Assembly: GCA_964019695.1 (NCBI GenBank)
Contig: OZ026521.1
Span: 31,717,601 to 31,781,600 of the forward strand
Reading direction: 5' to 3'
DNA length: 64,000 bases
Source of the DNA: Loripinus fragilis
Lineage: Eukaryota > Mollusca > Bivalvia > Lucinida > Lucinidae
In this document: piece after piece, positions 58,201-64,000 of the stretch
How the letters are laid out: every line of letters starts with the position of its first letter
Position numbering within the stretch: position 1 is the first letter of the stretch
Program-made: the position numbers and the translations under genes
The notes under the pieces: model-generated
The model's input: only the letters and a program-made list of their open reading frames with translations
Databases searched by the model: none
What the model was told of the DNA's origin: nothing

Positions 58201-61200
58201 GGTTAAAATCTCATCTAACAGGCTGGTGAACCAATGGATCGAACATGTAACCCCTGGTTTACAAAGAAGGTGATTTATCCACTAGGAACACTACAACACA
58301 GCTAGGTAAAAGGTAGGTATCTGCCTGTATGTCCACTAAGGCTTAAAGCCACCGTCAATTTTGAAGCATAGGGAACTGGTTCTAATCACTTCTATTCTAG
58401 GTGGTCTAGCATTGAGAGCACACTGCTGGATCAATGTAAATATGTAGATGAATACAGCAAATTGAGCAAAAGCACATCAATGACCCAATAATAGGGATGA
58501 CAGCAATTTTTCAATAACTCAATAAAATACAAAAATAAGATCAACATTTTTAGAAGCAAGTAGCATAGCAGCTGCTGTTTTGATTTTGAAGTAATTGAGT
58601 TTTACAGATTTATTGTTAAAAGTGTTACCATCGATCAATACACACAGCTGGTACCCGGCATTTTGAAGGCCCCATGTGTATCTTATATGGAGACAGTAGG
58701 TGTCTTTGACCTTCTTGAGGTACATGTGTGCTATTTCCTTGACCGAAAATAGGCAATTTTCTATCCAATGGCATCCATCGGAATACAGAGCCAGGATGAA
58801 AAAATTGCATTCCAGGTTGAAGGATTGACCTTTGATCTTTAAATATTCATCAAAATATTAAAAGAAAACCAATCGGTTGTTAAATAACAACTAATGAAAT
58901 GAGCTAGGTCACGTCACATACATGTGGTGTAAAATAAATTTCAATGGCGGCTTTTCTCAAATTTAGAAAGTAGGTCATATTGAACCAATCATAAAGAATA
59001 TAAAATTGATATGAAAATATCTGGATAGCTTAACTGTAAATTTAAACATTTTTCTTTGATTTGGTGCCATTAGATTTTAATTTAATTGATATTTTAATCC
59101 CAAAAAAATATTGGATAAAAAATCAATCATTTTACATTATTATTGGAAAATGTCAAACCTGTGACGTCCCTACCAATAACAGGTAAAAGGCCATGTTAAA
59201 ATTATTATCAGGGCATAAGTCAACTTTGGTAACAATTCAAAAGCTTCAGTCACAATAACCACCTAAATGTAAACTGGATTTTTGTGAAAGTAAAAACTTG
59301 TAAAATAGTTGCATCATTTGATAAGCGTTTCATAACCTGGAATAAAATTAATTTAGTTAGCCGATATTAATAGAATTAAGCTATATACACTACACATTCA
59401 CAAATTTATATCCGACATGTTAATCATATCCGTCTATAAAAGGGGCTTAGATACTAACAACTTCAAGCTTCCTTTTGTTTTCGTTCAAATTATCCATTTG
59501 TGTGTTCGCATGTTAATCTTTGTATTTCAAACGCATGCAGAAATTTTAATCTAGCCGTTTAGTTCCCGTGTCAACGGAGTCCTCGACAACAACAAAGGTG
59601 CAGAGCAGCCTACGCATCCGCGCAGTCTGATCAGTGGCTTTGTTATTTACTTATGGAAAGTCCAAGGGAGTGCTGTGGCTCAGTAATAGAGTGTTTGGCT
59701 CAGAACCGAGGGGTTGCGGATTCGAACCTCACCAGCGTTACTGCGTTGTGTCCTTGAGCAAGACACATTTATCTTTGCTTAATACTGGTTCAACCCAGGT
59801 ATACCCGTCTCAACATAGCTGAAAGATTGTTGACTGGGACATAAAGAATCAAATCAAACAAACAAGCAAGAGCTACCATTCCACATCTTATCTTATGCTG
59901 TCCAGAAAAATCAATTTATGACTGTTCAAACATAGATGAGATAGTAGAAGAAAAAGTGAAAGAAGTATATTAGAGGAATGATGATTTAGTTAAAATATAA
60001 AAAAAAAAAAAAAAAAAAAAAACACATCTATTAATAAAAAATTATATATCAGCAGACTTTATTGGGCTGTGACACGAGAAATCCTGTCTTCGGTGTTTCC
60101 GACAAAGTGAGATTCAAACCATCCTGCTTAGCTACAGAGACTTGCTAGAAAATTATTTTTTCAGTCGTGTCACATCTAGATATGACACTTTCCAATTAGC
60201 AATTAACAAAGGCGCTGATCAGACTGCGCGGATGCGCTGGCTGGCCTTTGCCTTTGCTGTTTGCAACCACCGAAGACAGGGTTACTCGCGGAAGCGCATA
60301 TGTACCTACAACAATTTAGTCACAGCTTCGACCCAAAATCTGTGAGTCACGCCGTAACTATGGGTTTCGTGTCCTGGTAGCCAAATTTCATTATATTTTT
60401 GATTATAACTTCACATGATTATAACTGATCACGCAAAGGAGCTCAGAGCTTGAAGCCCGTGAAACACTGAAAAGAGTGGCTTCAGCAACACTATAAAAGT
60501 TCTTTAATAACTGTAAAACGCCATGCGATGGTTCTAAGCTTTTTTTAAAGCTAACCTTGTAATATGATTATATTGTCTGCTGTGGATCATGGAGAAGGCA
60601 AGTTCATATCTCACAAGGACTTTTTTAATTTTTTTTTCCAGTAAAATAGTTTCTGTGTACTGACATGACGGAAAACTCTTGAAAAGCGTGAAAATGCGTG
60701 TAGTCGCTAGTAAACCAAGACTGTTTCGCCTAAGAGCTAAGATTGGTTGTCCGACATTCTTGATTTACTAGCAACTGCAGTGTTATCCTGTGTACATTAA
60801 AAACAAAACAAAAAACAATATCATTTTCTCGCTTTCCTGTTTTAGCGCATACCGTTTCTTACAGGAAAAAAAAAATAAGAGAGACGCTCCTGGTGAGATT
60901 CGATTTTACCTGCTATATGCCACGAGTCCTGCACCCTATAACCCACTACACCACATTGGACGATATTGTCGAACTGCTACTTATATCAGACATTCCATTT
61001 CAAATAGTCTGATTAGTTCCGTAGATTCGGCGAAAAGTACCGATAACAGATCGGAGATAAAATTAGCATATGCCACGCCCTTTGAACTTCAGGGTCATAA
61101 AAAAATACGACAATAGGCGGCAATCGAAAACGTTAATACTATCGACGAACGTAGATAAAAAAAATCGATAGATACAGAGTTTTCTATCGCCATTTGTTGC

Positions 61201-62919
61201 CCGATTGGCAATCATACACACCGTTTCTTGCGATTTTTATCCGCAAACGTCAATTGTTAAAAGCATTTTCGATTGCCGCCTACCCGGTGTGTTTATAATG
61301 TTGCACCAGCTTTATGCATTGCTAGATGTTGCACAGAATACAATACTACTAATACTACCGACTGAAGGCTCTGTTTTCGTTTTCAAATTATGAGAAAGAG
61401 AACTATAACTAGGCTACAATTGCAGGTATCCAGAACGTTAAATCTGGCTTCTGGGTTCACAAATAGTCTTTTTATAGGTTGTTTGTTAGATTCCAATGAT
61501 TGGATATATCAATAGGCGAGGTAAGTTTGCGAATTTTGTAAAAAAAAAATCATTTGTATTTCTTTTGGGTACTCAAAAGAACCGTCTAAATGAGACGTTT
61601 CTTTTAAGAATCCAAACATTTAAATAGTTTTTGTCTGCATGTCTCTTTTTGTTGATCAAAATTCGACTATCAAGTAAGATAAAGGTTATTATGGACAATG
61701 TTTGCCTTAAGCTTTCATGCCTGTGTGGGGCGCAGTGGCTCAATTGAAGGTTTGCTATTTTGAGACTCACAGACGTCAGAGTCTCTGTGTTATGGGGCCC
61801 CAGGGGTTTTTGGGATCTGGGGAGAATGGCTATTCATTTTCAGGGAGCTGGGGAGCACTGGTAATTATTTTAGGGGAGGTAGGGAGCAAGCTCATAAATT
61901 TGGGGATTTAGGGAGCCTTGCCAAAAAGCAAAAAATAAGGAAAAGCCTCCATTTTGTTTGATTTTTTTTTAAATTTCTTCTGCCCCAGACCCCCTTAATT
62001 GTAAATTCTAAATGTATTCATTTTCGTACTAACATGCTCATCTAGATTGATCTAAGAGAGAAATATGGCAATTCGGTGATCTTTATTTTTCCCCTTAAAA
62101 TGGTTGATTTTTAGGTTGGTAATAACATACTTTGGGACGCCCCAGATTGCACCAGATCACACCATTTTTGTCAAAAAATATTCGGGGGAGCATGCCCCCA
62201 GACCCCCTAGCAACAGTGTGACTACACAATGTTATGGGGCCACCTACACACCTGCTATGTTATTATCTTTTTAGGTAATTAGCACTTTTTAAAGGATATT
62301 TTGAAGAATATTTATCAGATATATAAGAAGTTAAACAAGCATATAGGTGGCTAATAAACAATTGTAGAAAAGAATTTTTATAGTTAAATGCTTTCACTAA
62401 AGTGTCTAGAAAAATCTAGTTTAAGCTGTTGGAAAAATCAGCCACTGTTCCCAAAAAGAAAACTGAATGGTATTTCTCTACCAGGTACAGCAACAACATT
62501 TTAAGTATGGCCTCATACACCACACTGGTAAATGTTTAACGTCGATTTGGTGGTATTTACGCGTGTTGCCGGTACTTCATAGACCGGAAGTGGTAGATAT
62601 TGTTGTTAATACTATATAGAAAAACATGCCATATGCCTAAAGGACTATAGAATTGGATCATTATTAAGTATTCGGCATGCACATAGCGATTTATGTAAGC
62701 ATTTAGGAATAGATTCGAGTACCGATCTGGATGAGAGGTACTCGAATCTATTCCTAATTGCTTACATAAATCGCCATGCACATACTGAATACTTAAAAAT
62801 GATCCAATTCTATAGTCCTTTAGGCACATGCCATGTTTTTCAGCGGCAGCTGTCTATAATCAACTTTACTCTAAATTATCCACCAATCAGAAACAATCTT
62901 TCACCTGCAAGTCTGCCAT
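34178..62919 (-). CDS. POLR1D: RNA polymerases I and III subunit RPAC2 (AC19), five spliced exons
   Basis: Exons join 62905-62919, 55040-55140, 51211-51287, 48644-48723 and 34178-34249 to a 345-nt CDS, 114 residues plus stop. Every internal junction is GT-AG and the phases agree (0, 2, 1, 0). The protein has the alpha-like fold signature [16 protein letters not shown] (24-39), then [20 protein letters not shown] (44-63) and [17 protein letters not shown] (75-91), all strongly like animal AC19. It pairs with POLR1C (AC40) to start assembly of RNA polymerases I and III in the nucleus. At 114 residues it is near the 133 of human POLR1D, with a shorter N-terminus. Exons 2-4 are secure; exon 5 is likely; exon 1, only five codons, is the least certain. 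Introns of 7.8, 3.8, 2.5 and 14.4 kb are filled with transposons. Confidence 0.88.
34628..34715. repeat. Hairpin core with duplicated loop
   Basis: GGGCAGACCCAGATCAGACT, then GAAGAAGCAGTCTT twice in tandem, then GCAGTCTGATCAGGGTCTTC. It lies within POLR1D intron 4. Confidence 0.6.
35005..35218. mobile_element. Type-B palindromic element
   Basis: It starts TGACTCTTTATCTCCTAGTG with CGTCTGCTGATAACTTTTGC and AACAGTTTGACCCAGAT, and ends GGGGGCATAGAGTTAA. A second, truncated left end follows at 35255-35310. Confidence 0.65.
37697..38480. repeat. Tandem duplication of a ~240-bp segment, the first copy followed by a MITE
   Basis: CTCTGCTCAG, then AACAAATCTTTCACTTCACT through AAAATAATGTTA occurs at 37697-37928 and again at 38170-38405 with few differences. 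Each copy includes the left half of a type-E element with a core (ACAAACAGTGTGGGAACAGT ... GAGTCCACACTGTTTGC). Confidence 0.75.
37931..38158. mobile_element. MITE with CTGTCCTGCCAGCC ends
   Basis: The left end CTGTCCTGCCAGCCAAGAGT is mirrored by the right end ACTCTTGGTTGGCATGACA. It is the same family as 48865-49399, where TA flanks are clear. Confidence 0.65.
39150..39690. repeat. ~270-bp direct duplication just before ORF2
   Basis: CTAACATT.GGCAGGCTT.ATC, then TTTGCAAATG, CCAGACCTTCT or similar, ACAGTCTRTCA and GATATTGT.CAGC occur at 39170-39395 and 39455-39680. Direct repeats just upstream of a LINE ORF can be promoter monomers. Confidence 0.65.
39837..41222 (+). pseudogene. L1/Tx1-type ORF2, endonuclease part
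   Basis: It starts [13 protein letters not shown] with A at -3. An apurinic-like endonuclease domain fills the first 240 residues: [16 protein letters not shown] (the catalytic acid position is Q-D here), [24 protein letters not shown] and [10 protein letters not shown], all in family order. This nuclease nicks the target DNA. A linker rich in Lys/Glu follows (to about residue 420). The frame then runs into foreign residues after FYEDL; the true continuation is in the next frame from about 41150, so one indel separates endonuclease from RT. Confidence 0.88.
41183..42358 (+). pseudogene. L1/Tx1-type ORF2, reverse transcriptase part
   Basis: It holds all RT blocks in order: [66 protein letters not shown] and the catalytic YADDTLFL, then [13 protein letters not shown]. 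The closest group by these words is the L1/Tx1 clade. It lacks its own start and is the continuation of the endonuclease frame after an indel. It ends at TAA after TLYSLC, and matching text goes on in another frame (INSIV... then GGLKMV). Confidence 0.9.
42360..43613 (+). pseudogene. L1/Tx1-type ORF2, C-terminal region with CCHC knuckle
   Basis: The text continues in three frames: 42374-42500 ([18 protein letters not shown]), 42841-43224 ([20 protein letters not shown] ... [14 protein letters not shown]) and 43221-43613. The last begins [12 protein letters not shown] and contains [17 protein letters not shown], a C-x2-C-x7-H-x4-C knuckle found at the end of this clade's ORF2. At least three small indels separate the pieces. 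The final stop is at 43611-43613. Confidence 0.82.
43796..44033. mobile_element. Type-E palindromic element with core, in the insertion's 3' end
   Basis: It runs TTAACCCTTAATGCGCCAAT ... TTGGCGCTTTGGGGGTTAA. It holds both CAGCAGACGACATT and the core GCAAACAGTGTGGACCCAGA. It joins the TTAA outer family to the CAAACAGT core. Confidence 0.8.
45010..45955. repeat. Cluster of GGATCCGCGCATG / GGTCCGGACCCCC repeats
   Basis: Copies lie near 45012-45170, 45383-45535, 45655-45800 and 45905-45950. Each is bounded by words like ATGCGCGGATCCAG and has a G8-12 or C8-20 run and GGTCCGGACCCCCTGA inside. The long frames in both directions (45332-45547, 45384-45587, 45618-45869) are read-through of these. Confidence 0.7.
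45956..47310. other. Gene-less stretch
   Basis: No exon is recognised. The frames 46522-46788 (-) and 46630-46923 (+) overlap head-on and show no domain. The ATTAGTTCGTACA repeats lie at 46960-47190. Confidence 0.4.
47315..47565. mobile_element. Type-K palindromic element (251 bp)
   Basis: It runs TTAACCCTTTACCTCATAGA ... TTCATGAAGGAAAGGATTAA. The core is exceptionally clean: GCAAACAGAGCAGATCCAGA through CAGAGTCTATTCTGTTTGC, with a GGCAGCTCT/AGAGCTGCC inner stem. Confidence 0.75.
47930..48075. mobile_element. Type-C element, diverged
   Basis: The central hairpin is AGAACTGTTTCACTGAGACG. The flanking arms are eroded. Confidence 0.5.
48128..48542. mobile_element. 415-bp MITE with 72-nt central palindrome
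   Basis: The ends are CAGGGTTCGTACAGGC and GCCTGTGCGAACCCTG. Inner words are AATTCAAGGACTTTTCAAGG repeats. ATCTA flanks both sides. The centre 48301-48372 folds on itself with 35 of 36 pairs (AGCATAAAATTGTTGTGCCT ...). Confidence 0.8.
48644..48723 (-). CDS. POLR1D: POLR1D exon 4
   Basis: The acceptor is TATTCTTTTCTAG and the donor is GTAATC. The exon is 80 nt, completing Gly and encoding [17 protein letters not shown] then CEHVLRTFE. Only this frame is open. A MITE ends 102 bp beyond the donor. Confidence 0.9.
48865..49399. mobile_element. MITE with CTGTCSTGCCARCC ends and TA target, split by a SINE
   Basis: The left end is CTGTCGTGCCAACCAAGAGT and the right end complements CTGTCCTGCCAGCCTGGAGT. 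TA flanks at 48863-48864 and 49400-49401. The SINE occupies about 48976-49296. Confidence 0.75.
48976..49296 (-). mobile_element. tRNA-derived SINE
   Basis: On the minus strand the head reads GGGCCGCGTAGCGCAGTCGG (box A TAGCGCAGTCGG), then CGCGAGTTCGATCCCGC (box B). It ends near 48976 in ACAAAACAAACAAAAACAC. It is nested in a MITE. Confidence 0.8.
49428..49822. mobile_element. Type-B element split by a smaller palindrome
   Basis: The left part has TTAGCTCTTTACATGCTGGG. The right part has AACAATTTGGATCCTAATCA and AAGTGGGGAAAGAGTT. The insert at about 49463-49648 has ends AAAACCTGTCTTCGGG and AAAGTCAGGTTTTTTTT and a core TGATCAGACTGCGCGGAT. A related palindrome is at 60065-60300. Confidence 0.6.
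49907..50000. repeat. 41-bp direct duplication, period 53
   Basis: AAAACTATCACACCCAAGGT ... CCCGATGGCA is repeated as AAAACTATCATACCCTAGGT ... CCCGATGGCA. Confidence 0.8.
50295..50458 (+). mobile_element. tRNA-derived SINE, diverged
   Basis: CATTGGCTCAGTAGTAAAAT then GATTTGAGCCTCA (box B-like), GCTTAGTACTGCTTA, and the tail TTGATTGGGATGTAAAGAAT then CAAATCAAAC. Confidence 0.7.
50849..51096. mobile_element. Type-A palindromic element
   Basis: It runs TTAATCCTTTGTATACCAAT ... CGAACACAAAGGGTTAA. The core is GACAAACAGTGTAGAACATG ... GGGTCTTCACTGTTTGCA. It is the closest relative of the copy behind rab9, including AACAATAAACTTGGGATAGT. It lies 115 bp from POLR1D exon 3. Confidence 0.8.
51211..51287 (-). 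CDS. POLR1D: POLR1D exon 3
   Basis: The acceptor is TTATTTTGTTCCAG and the donor is GTAAGG. The exon is 77 nt, completing the Asn codon and encoding [16 protein letters not shown] then KINFRVQTY, ending one base into a Gly codon. The open frame continues past both splice sites by chance. Confidence 0.93.
51864..52405 (+). mobile_element. ~540-bp repeat with TATACCCCC hairpin end
   Basis: The left end 51864-51900 is a hairpin (TATACCCCCCCGCAAAC ... GTTTGTGGTGGGGTATA). The GTCCGTCCGTCGG/GCGTGCGTCCGTCCG run and AACTTTGCAAAAATATTCAT follow. The right end is GAGCGGGGGGTATC then TAATAAGCATTGCTTATTG. I recall this style as common in bivalves; the class is unknown to me. Confidence 0.6.
52942..53114. 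mobile_element. Pogo-like MITE copy 2 (173 bp)
   Basis: The ends CAGTCAACCCTCTTTACAAC and GTTGTAAAGAGGGTTGACTG are perfect inverted repeats flanked by TA (52940-52941, 53115-53116). Confidence 0.88.
53257..53458. mobile_element. Pogo-like MITE of a second family (202 bp)
   Basis: The ends CAGTAAAACCTGTGTAAAAC and GTTTTACGCAGGTTTTACTG are flanked by TA. The central palindrome at 53337-53382 has arms AAAAGTATTGCAGAATGCTC. The AGACAAA/TTTTTGAGAGTGGCCG words complete the arms. Confidence 0.88.
53468..53665. mobile_element. Type-B palindromic element
   Basis: It starts ACTTTACCTGCTAGTGGC with GTCGTCTGC, then AAACAGTTTGGACCCAAATC and GTCTGATCTGGATCTAAACT, and ends TGTCCAGCATGTGATTA. The frame 53472-53768 runs through it. 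Confidence 0.65.
53935..54120 (+). mobile_element. tRNA-derived SINE
   Basis: TGGCCCTGTGGTAGAGTGCT (box A), GGATTTGAGACTC (box B-like), GGCACTGTGTTGTGTCC and the tail TTGTTGACTGGGATGTAAC. It is inserted beside a type-C hairpin at 53835-53875. Confidence 0.75.
54120..55000. mobile_element. Type-C element split by a 686-bp MITE
   Basis: The left part ends CAACCAACATATAC. The right part starts TATACATTCGTATGTTGTGG and contains the hairpin GAACTGTCTCAATGAGACGG. The insert lies between. Confidence 0.7.
54197..54882. mobile_element. 686-bp MITE with 5-bp target duplication
   Basis: The left end is CTATCAGGGCACTTACTTAA then TCAAGTGATT. The right end complements CAGTCAGAGCACCTGCTTAA then ACAAGTGATT. 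TATAC flanks at 54192-54196 and 54883-54887. The frame 54694-54879 is inside and is not a gene. Confidence 0.8.
55040..55140 (-). CDS. POLR1D: POLR1D exon 2
   Basis: The acceptor is TTTAAATTTTCAG and the donor is GTGAGTATG. The exon is 101 nt, encoding [18 protein letters not shown] then the [15 protein letters not shown] signature, with two bases of an Asn codon left over. A hAT element starts only 104 bp upstream. Confidence 0.93.
55244..57917. mobile_element. 2.7-kb hAT-like element (TAGGGGTG ends), split by another element
   Basis: The left end is TAGGGGTGACTATCGATG and the right end is CATCGAT... CGTTACACCCCTA. The target duplication is TTACCTTG (55236-55243) against TTACTTTG (57918-57925), 7 of 8. 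CTATCACGATA-type palindromes line both ends (55254-55370, 57780-57900). No transposase is seen. Confidence 0.75.
55866..57444. mobile_element. 1.6-kb element with TGAGGGTCT ends nested in the hAT element
   Basis: The left end is TGAGGGTCTAGATGGGG and the right end is CCATCCAGACCCTCA. Repeats of AATGAATAGTGAATAATG line both ends. Two direct copies of a block (CCTACTTTTTCTTAAAAATG ... TTTTTCCTCGCTCGCT) lie at 56448-56550 and 57125-57220. At 56249 an ATG opens a 40-codon frame ([14 protein letters not shown]); it may be the relic of a protein. Confidence 0.65.
57918..57990 (+). pseudogene. LINE ORF2 tail fragment interrupted by the hAT element
   Basis: [21 protein letters not shown] matches the common end of CR1-type ORF2 proteins. 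Upstream of the hAT element, 55200-55243 continues the same frame (TPQNIT). Too short to classify further. Confidence 0.4.
58000..59655. other. Gene-less part of POLR1D intron 1
   Basis: No repeat or exon is recognised apart from ATGCCATTG-type AT-rich unique sequence. The frames 58519-58725 and 58625-58810 (-) overlap and have no motif. 59590-59640 is a short core remnant (CGCATCCGCGCAGTCTGATC). Confidence 0.4.
59660..59865 (+). mobile_element. tRNA-derived SINE, best-preserved copy
   Basis: TGTGGCTCAGTAATAGAGTG (box A), GGATTCGAACCTC (box B), ACTGCGTTGTGTCCTTGAGC, CAACCCAGG, and the tail TTGTTGACTGGGACATAAAG then AATCAAATCAAACAAACAAG. Confidence 0.85.
60065..60300. mobile_element. Palindrome with CCTGTCTTCGGTG ends
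   Basis: The left end AAATCCTGTCTTCGGTG and the right end CACCGAAGACAGGGTT are inverted. The middle carries GCGCTGATCAGACTGCGCGG. A relative is nested at about 49463-49648. Confidence 0.6.
60885..60968 (-). repeat. tRNA-like segment (SINE head or tRNA pseudogene)
   Basis: The minus strand reads CAATGTGGTGTAGTGGGTTA (box A-like), then AAAATCGAATCTCAC (box B-like), then AGGAGCG. A clean cloverleaf is not apparent. Confidence 0.4.
61114..61283. mobile_element. 170-bp MITE with TAGGCGGCAATCGAAAA ends
   Basis: The left end TAGGCGGCAATCGAAAACG and the right end CATTTTCGATTGCCGCCTA are near-perfect inverted repeats. ATCGAT palindromes lie inside. A matching target duplication is not obvious. Confidence 0.8.
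61555..61625. repeat. Type-C hairpin remnant
   Basis: CTCAAAAGAACCGTCTAAAT is followed by GAGACGTTTCTTTTAAG. Confidence 0.5.
62620..62840. repeat. ~220-bp near-perfect hairpin in POLR1D intron 1
   Basis: Arms of about 105 bp (AAAACATGCCATATGCCTAA ... AGGAATAGATTCGAGTACC) pair at about 90% around a 13-base loop near 62730. It starts 65 bp inside the intron from the proposed exon 1. Confidence 0.85.
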
Positions 62920-63280
62920 TGTCTTGCGCAGGCGCGATACTAAAAATACTAAACAGTATTTGATAAAATGCTTCCGGTCGATGACAATGGCAAGTCTGCT
63001 ATCTATGCTCATTGAAACGGACTATAATTTCAAGGAAATCACAGCAGTTTTCTTCGGGTCCTATTTTAAAGAATTCCATTCTGTCTGGAATTGCCTGTTT
63101 ATAAAACAAAACGCAAAACTTTTTCAACATATTCACCTTTTGTTTGAAATATGTTGGGGCTATTTGTTTTGTAGTATCCGGTTCAGCCCGAGTTGCCCAT
63201 TTACCCGGTTGTGTCTAAAAGCTGTAACCGAACCGAATTCGGCCGAACCTACCGAACTTACCGAATATTCACTGTTTTAA
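62828..63280 (+). CDS. Hypothetical 150-codon frame opposite the POLR1D promoter
   Basis: This is the longest open frame outside recognised elements. It begins inside the hairpin and runs antisense across POLR1D exon 1. It has no signal peptide, repeat or motif I recognise. Several Met codons occur at about residues 47-60 (CFRSMTMASLLSML). A frame of this length is not improbable by chance in 64 kb. It is listed for completeness only. Confidence 0.12.
   Translation: MPCFSAAAVYNQLYSKLSTNQKQSFTCKSAIVLRRRDTKNTKQYLIKCFRSMTMASLLSMLIETDYNFKEITAVFFGSYFKEFHSVWNCLFIKQNAKLFQHIHLLFEICWGYLFCSIRFSPSCPFTRLCLKAVTEPNSAEPTELTEYSLF
62905..62919 (-). CDS. POLR1D: POLR1D exon 1 coding part (5 codons)
   Basis: The minus strand reads ATGGCAGACTTGCAG followed by GTGAAAG, a good donor. 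The start has A at -3 and G at +4. It encodes MADLQ and ends in phase 0, as exon 2 (VATGKQEDE) requires. LQVATG then resembles the MVQAAG of human POLR1D. It is chosen because no better ATG plus donor was seen between 55143 and 64000; a start outside the window cannot be excluded. Confidence 0.5.
62925..62936. promoter_or_regulatory. NRF1-like palindrome in the POLR1D promoter
   Basis: TGCGCAGGCGCG lies 6 bp upstream of the proposed ATG, in an otherwise AT-rich region. It resembles the NRF1 site (GCGCATGCGC), common in promoters of ribosome-biogenesis genes. This is an inference only. Confidence 0.35.
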
Positions 63281-64000
63281 CCTATTGATTATAGGTATGT
63301 GATTTTCTTTATATACCTTTAAGTTTTTGGCCAATATCTCTGTATCCTTAAAACCCCTTCCAGTGCCTCACTAAGAATAAAGGTGTCGTTGAGTTGTCTC
63401 ATAAAGTGTCGCCAAATTGTCTCAAAATCTGTCGACGAGTTGTCTCAAAAAACGTGTCGCCTTTTGCGACATTCTGGTATATTTCAGTATGTTCTGCCAC
63501 CAAGTTTCTTTGTAGTAATATAAATAGCTTACGCATGTAGATAAATACAACATTCTATATATAGATGCCAGATTATTATCATTACAAGGTTAGCTTTTAA
63601 AAAAGCTTAGAACCATCGCATGGAGTTTAACAGTTATTAAAGAAGAACGTTTATAGGGCAGACTGGGGCTAGTTCGGCCTTGGGGCATGTTCGGCAGTGG
63701 CTATATTTAGCATGTAAACTAAGATATGGGGCCGGGAAACATATTTGGAAATTACTTGTGACGAGTTTGTCTACATGAGTAGTACCAGAAAAATCGTTTT
63801 CTTGCATGATTAGTAATTTTTTCATAGTAATTTCTACTTTTAAGTCCTTTCTTTCTGTCTTTACTGGTTTCGCTCAGACTTCAGCATTACACCAGAGATT
63901 GCGAATTTGGAAATTTTGATAAAATAAAAAACAAAAACAACTCAAAAACAAAACAAAAACAACACAAAAAACACAAAAACTTTTGGCTGAATTTTTGTTT
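63281..64000. other. Gene-less end of window upstream of POLR1D
   Basis: 63375-63475 repeats GTGTCG then GTTGTCTCA about four times. ATAGGTATGTG at 63291 is a donor-like site on the + strand. The last 80 bases are (AACAAAAAC)n-rich. No gene is recognised. Confidence 0.4.

Overview
The window is eukaryotic, AT-rich, intron-bearing and packed with transposable elements. Its SINEs, TTAA-flanked palindromes, and 'GGATCCGCGCATG' and 'AGGTGAGC' repeats are the style of a bivalve mollusc, probably a heterodont clam or mussel. That assignment is recalled from general knowledge of such genomes, not searched. Two host genes can be supported. The first is an intronless-CDS Rab9 GTPase (+ strand, 19692-20303), preceded by a clear 3' splice site. 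The second is a five-exon gene on the - strand for the RNA polymerase I/III subunit RPAC2/AC19 (POLR1D). Its exons are at 62905-62919, 55040-55140, 51211-51287, 48644-48723 and 34178-34249, and it has not been assembled from one long reading frame: the exons are 15-101 bp long and their splice phases all agree. The spliced CDS is 345 nt (114 residues) spread over 28.7 kb.

Layout: 0-9.6 kb is gene-less and holds a 1.3-kb TA-flanked TIR element, a decayed CR1/Jockey-type LINE (- strand), a G-rich inverted minisatellite and a 226-bp Mutator-like MITE. A 7.7-kb element with long terminal inverted repeats (9782-17485) holds a complete-length Ty3/Gypsy LTR retrotransposon (10433-15269; 208-bp LTRs, TSD GTAAC, coding region broken by several frameshifts). 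Next to that retrotransposon is a short array of hairpins. From 15.5 to 54 kb the sequence is dominated by about 40 copies of one hairpin core (arms like CAAACAGTnTGGAyCCAGATCAG). This core is carried inside several different families of 200-260-bp palindromic elements that mostly begin and end at TTAA.

There are two clear nests. In 25533-28268 a TTAA palindrome holds a 2.5-kb hairpin-ended element, which holds an 854-bp TA-flanked MITE. In 36607-44745 a hAT MITE with 8-bp TSD CAAGGAAT holds a 7.6-kb poly(A)-tailed retroposed insertion with a perfect 18-bp TSD, and that insertion carries an L1/Tx1-type ORF2 (endonuclease, reverse transcriptase, CCHC). The latter lies in POLR1D intron 4. POLR1D introns 1-3 carry further hAT, pogo-like and mariner-like MITEs and tRNA-derived SINEs.

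The candidate for an undescribed system is the hairpin core. One conserved stem is shared by element families whose outer ends differ, and one copy forms the start of the Rab9 3' UTR and supplies its poly(A) signal. No search or folding program was run; family boundaries and copy numbers are by eye.
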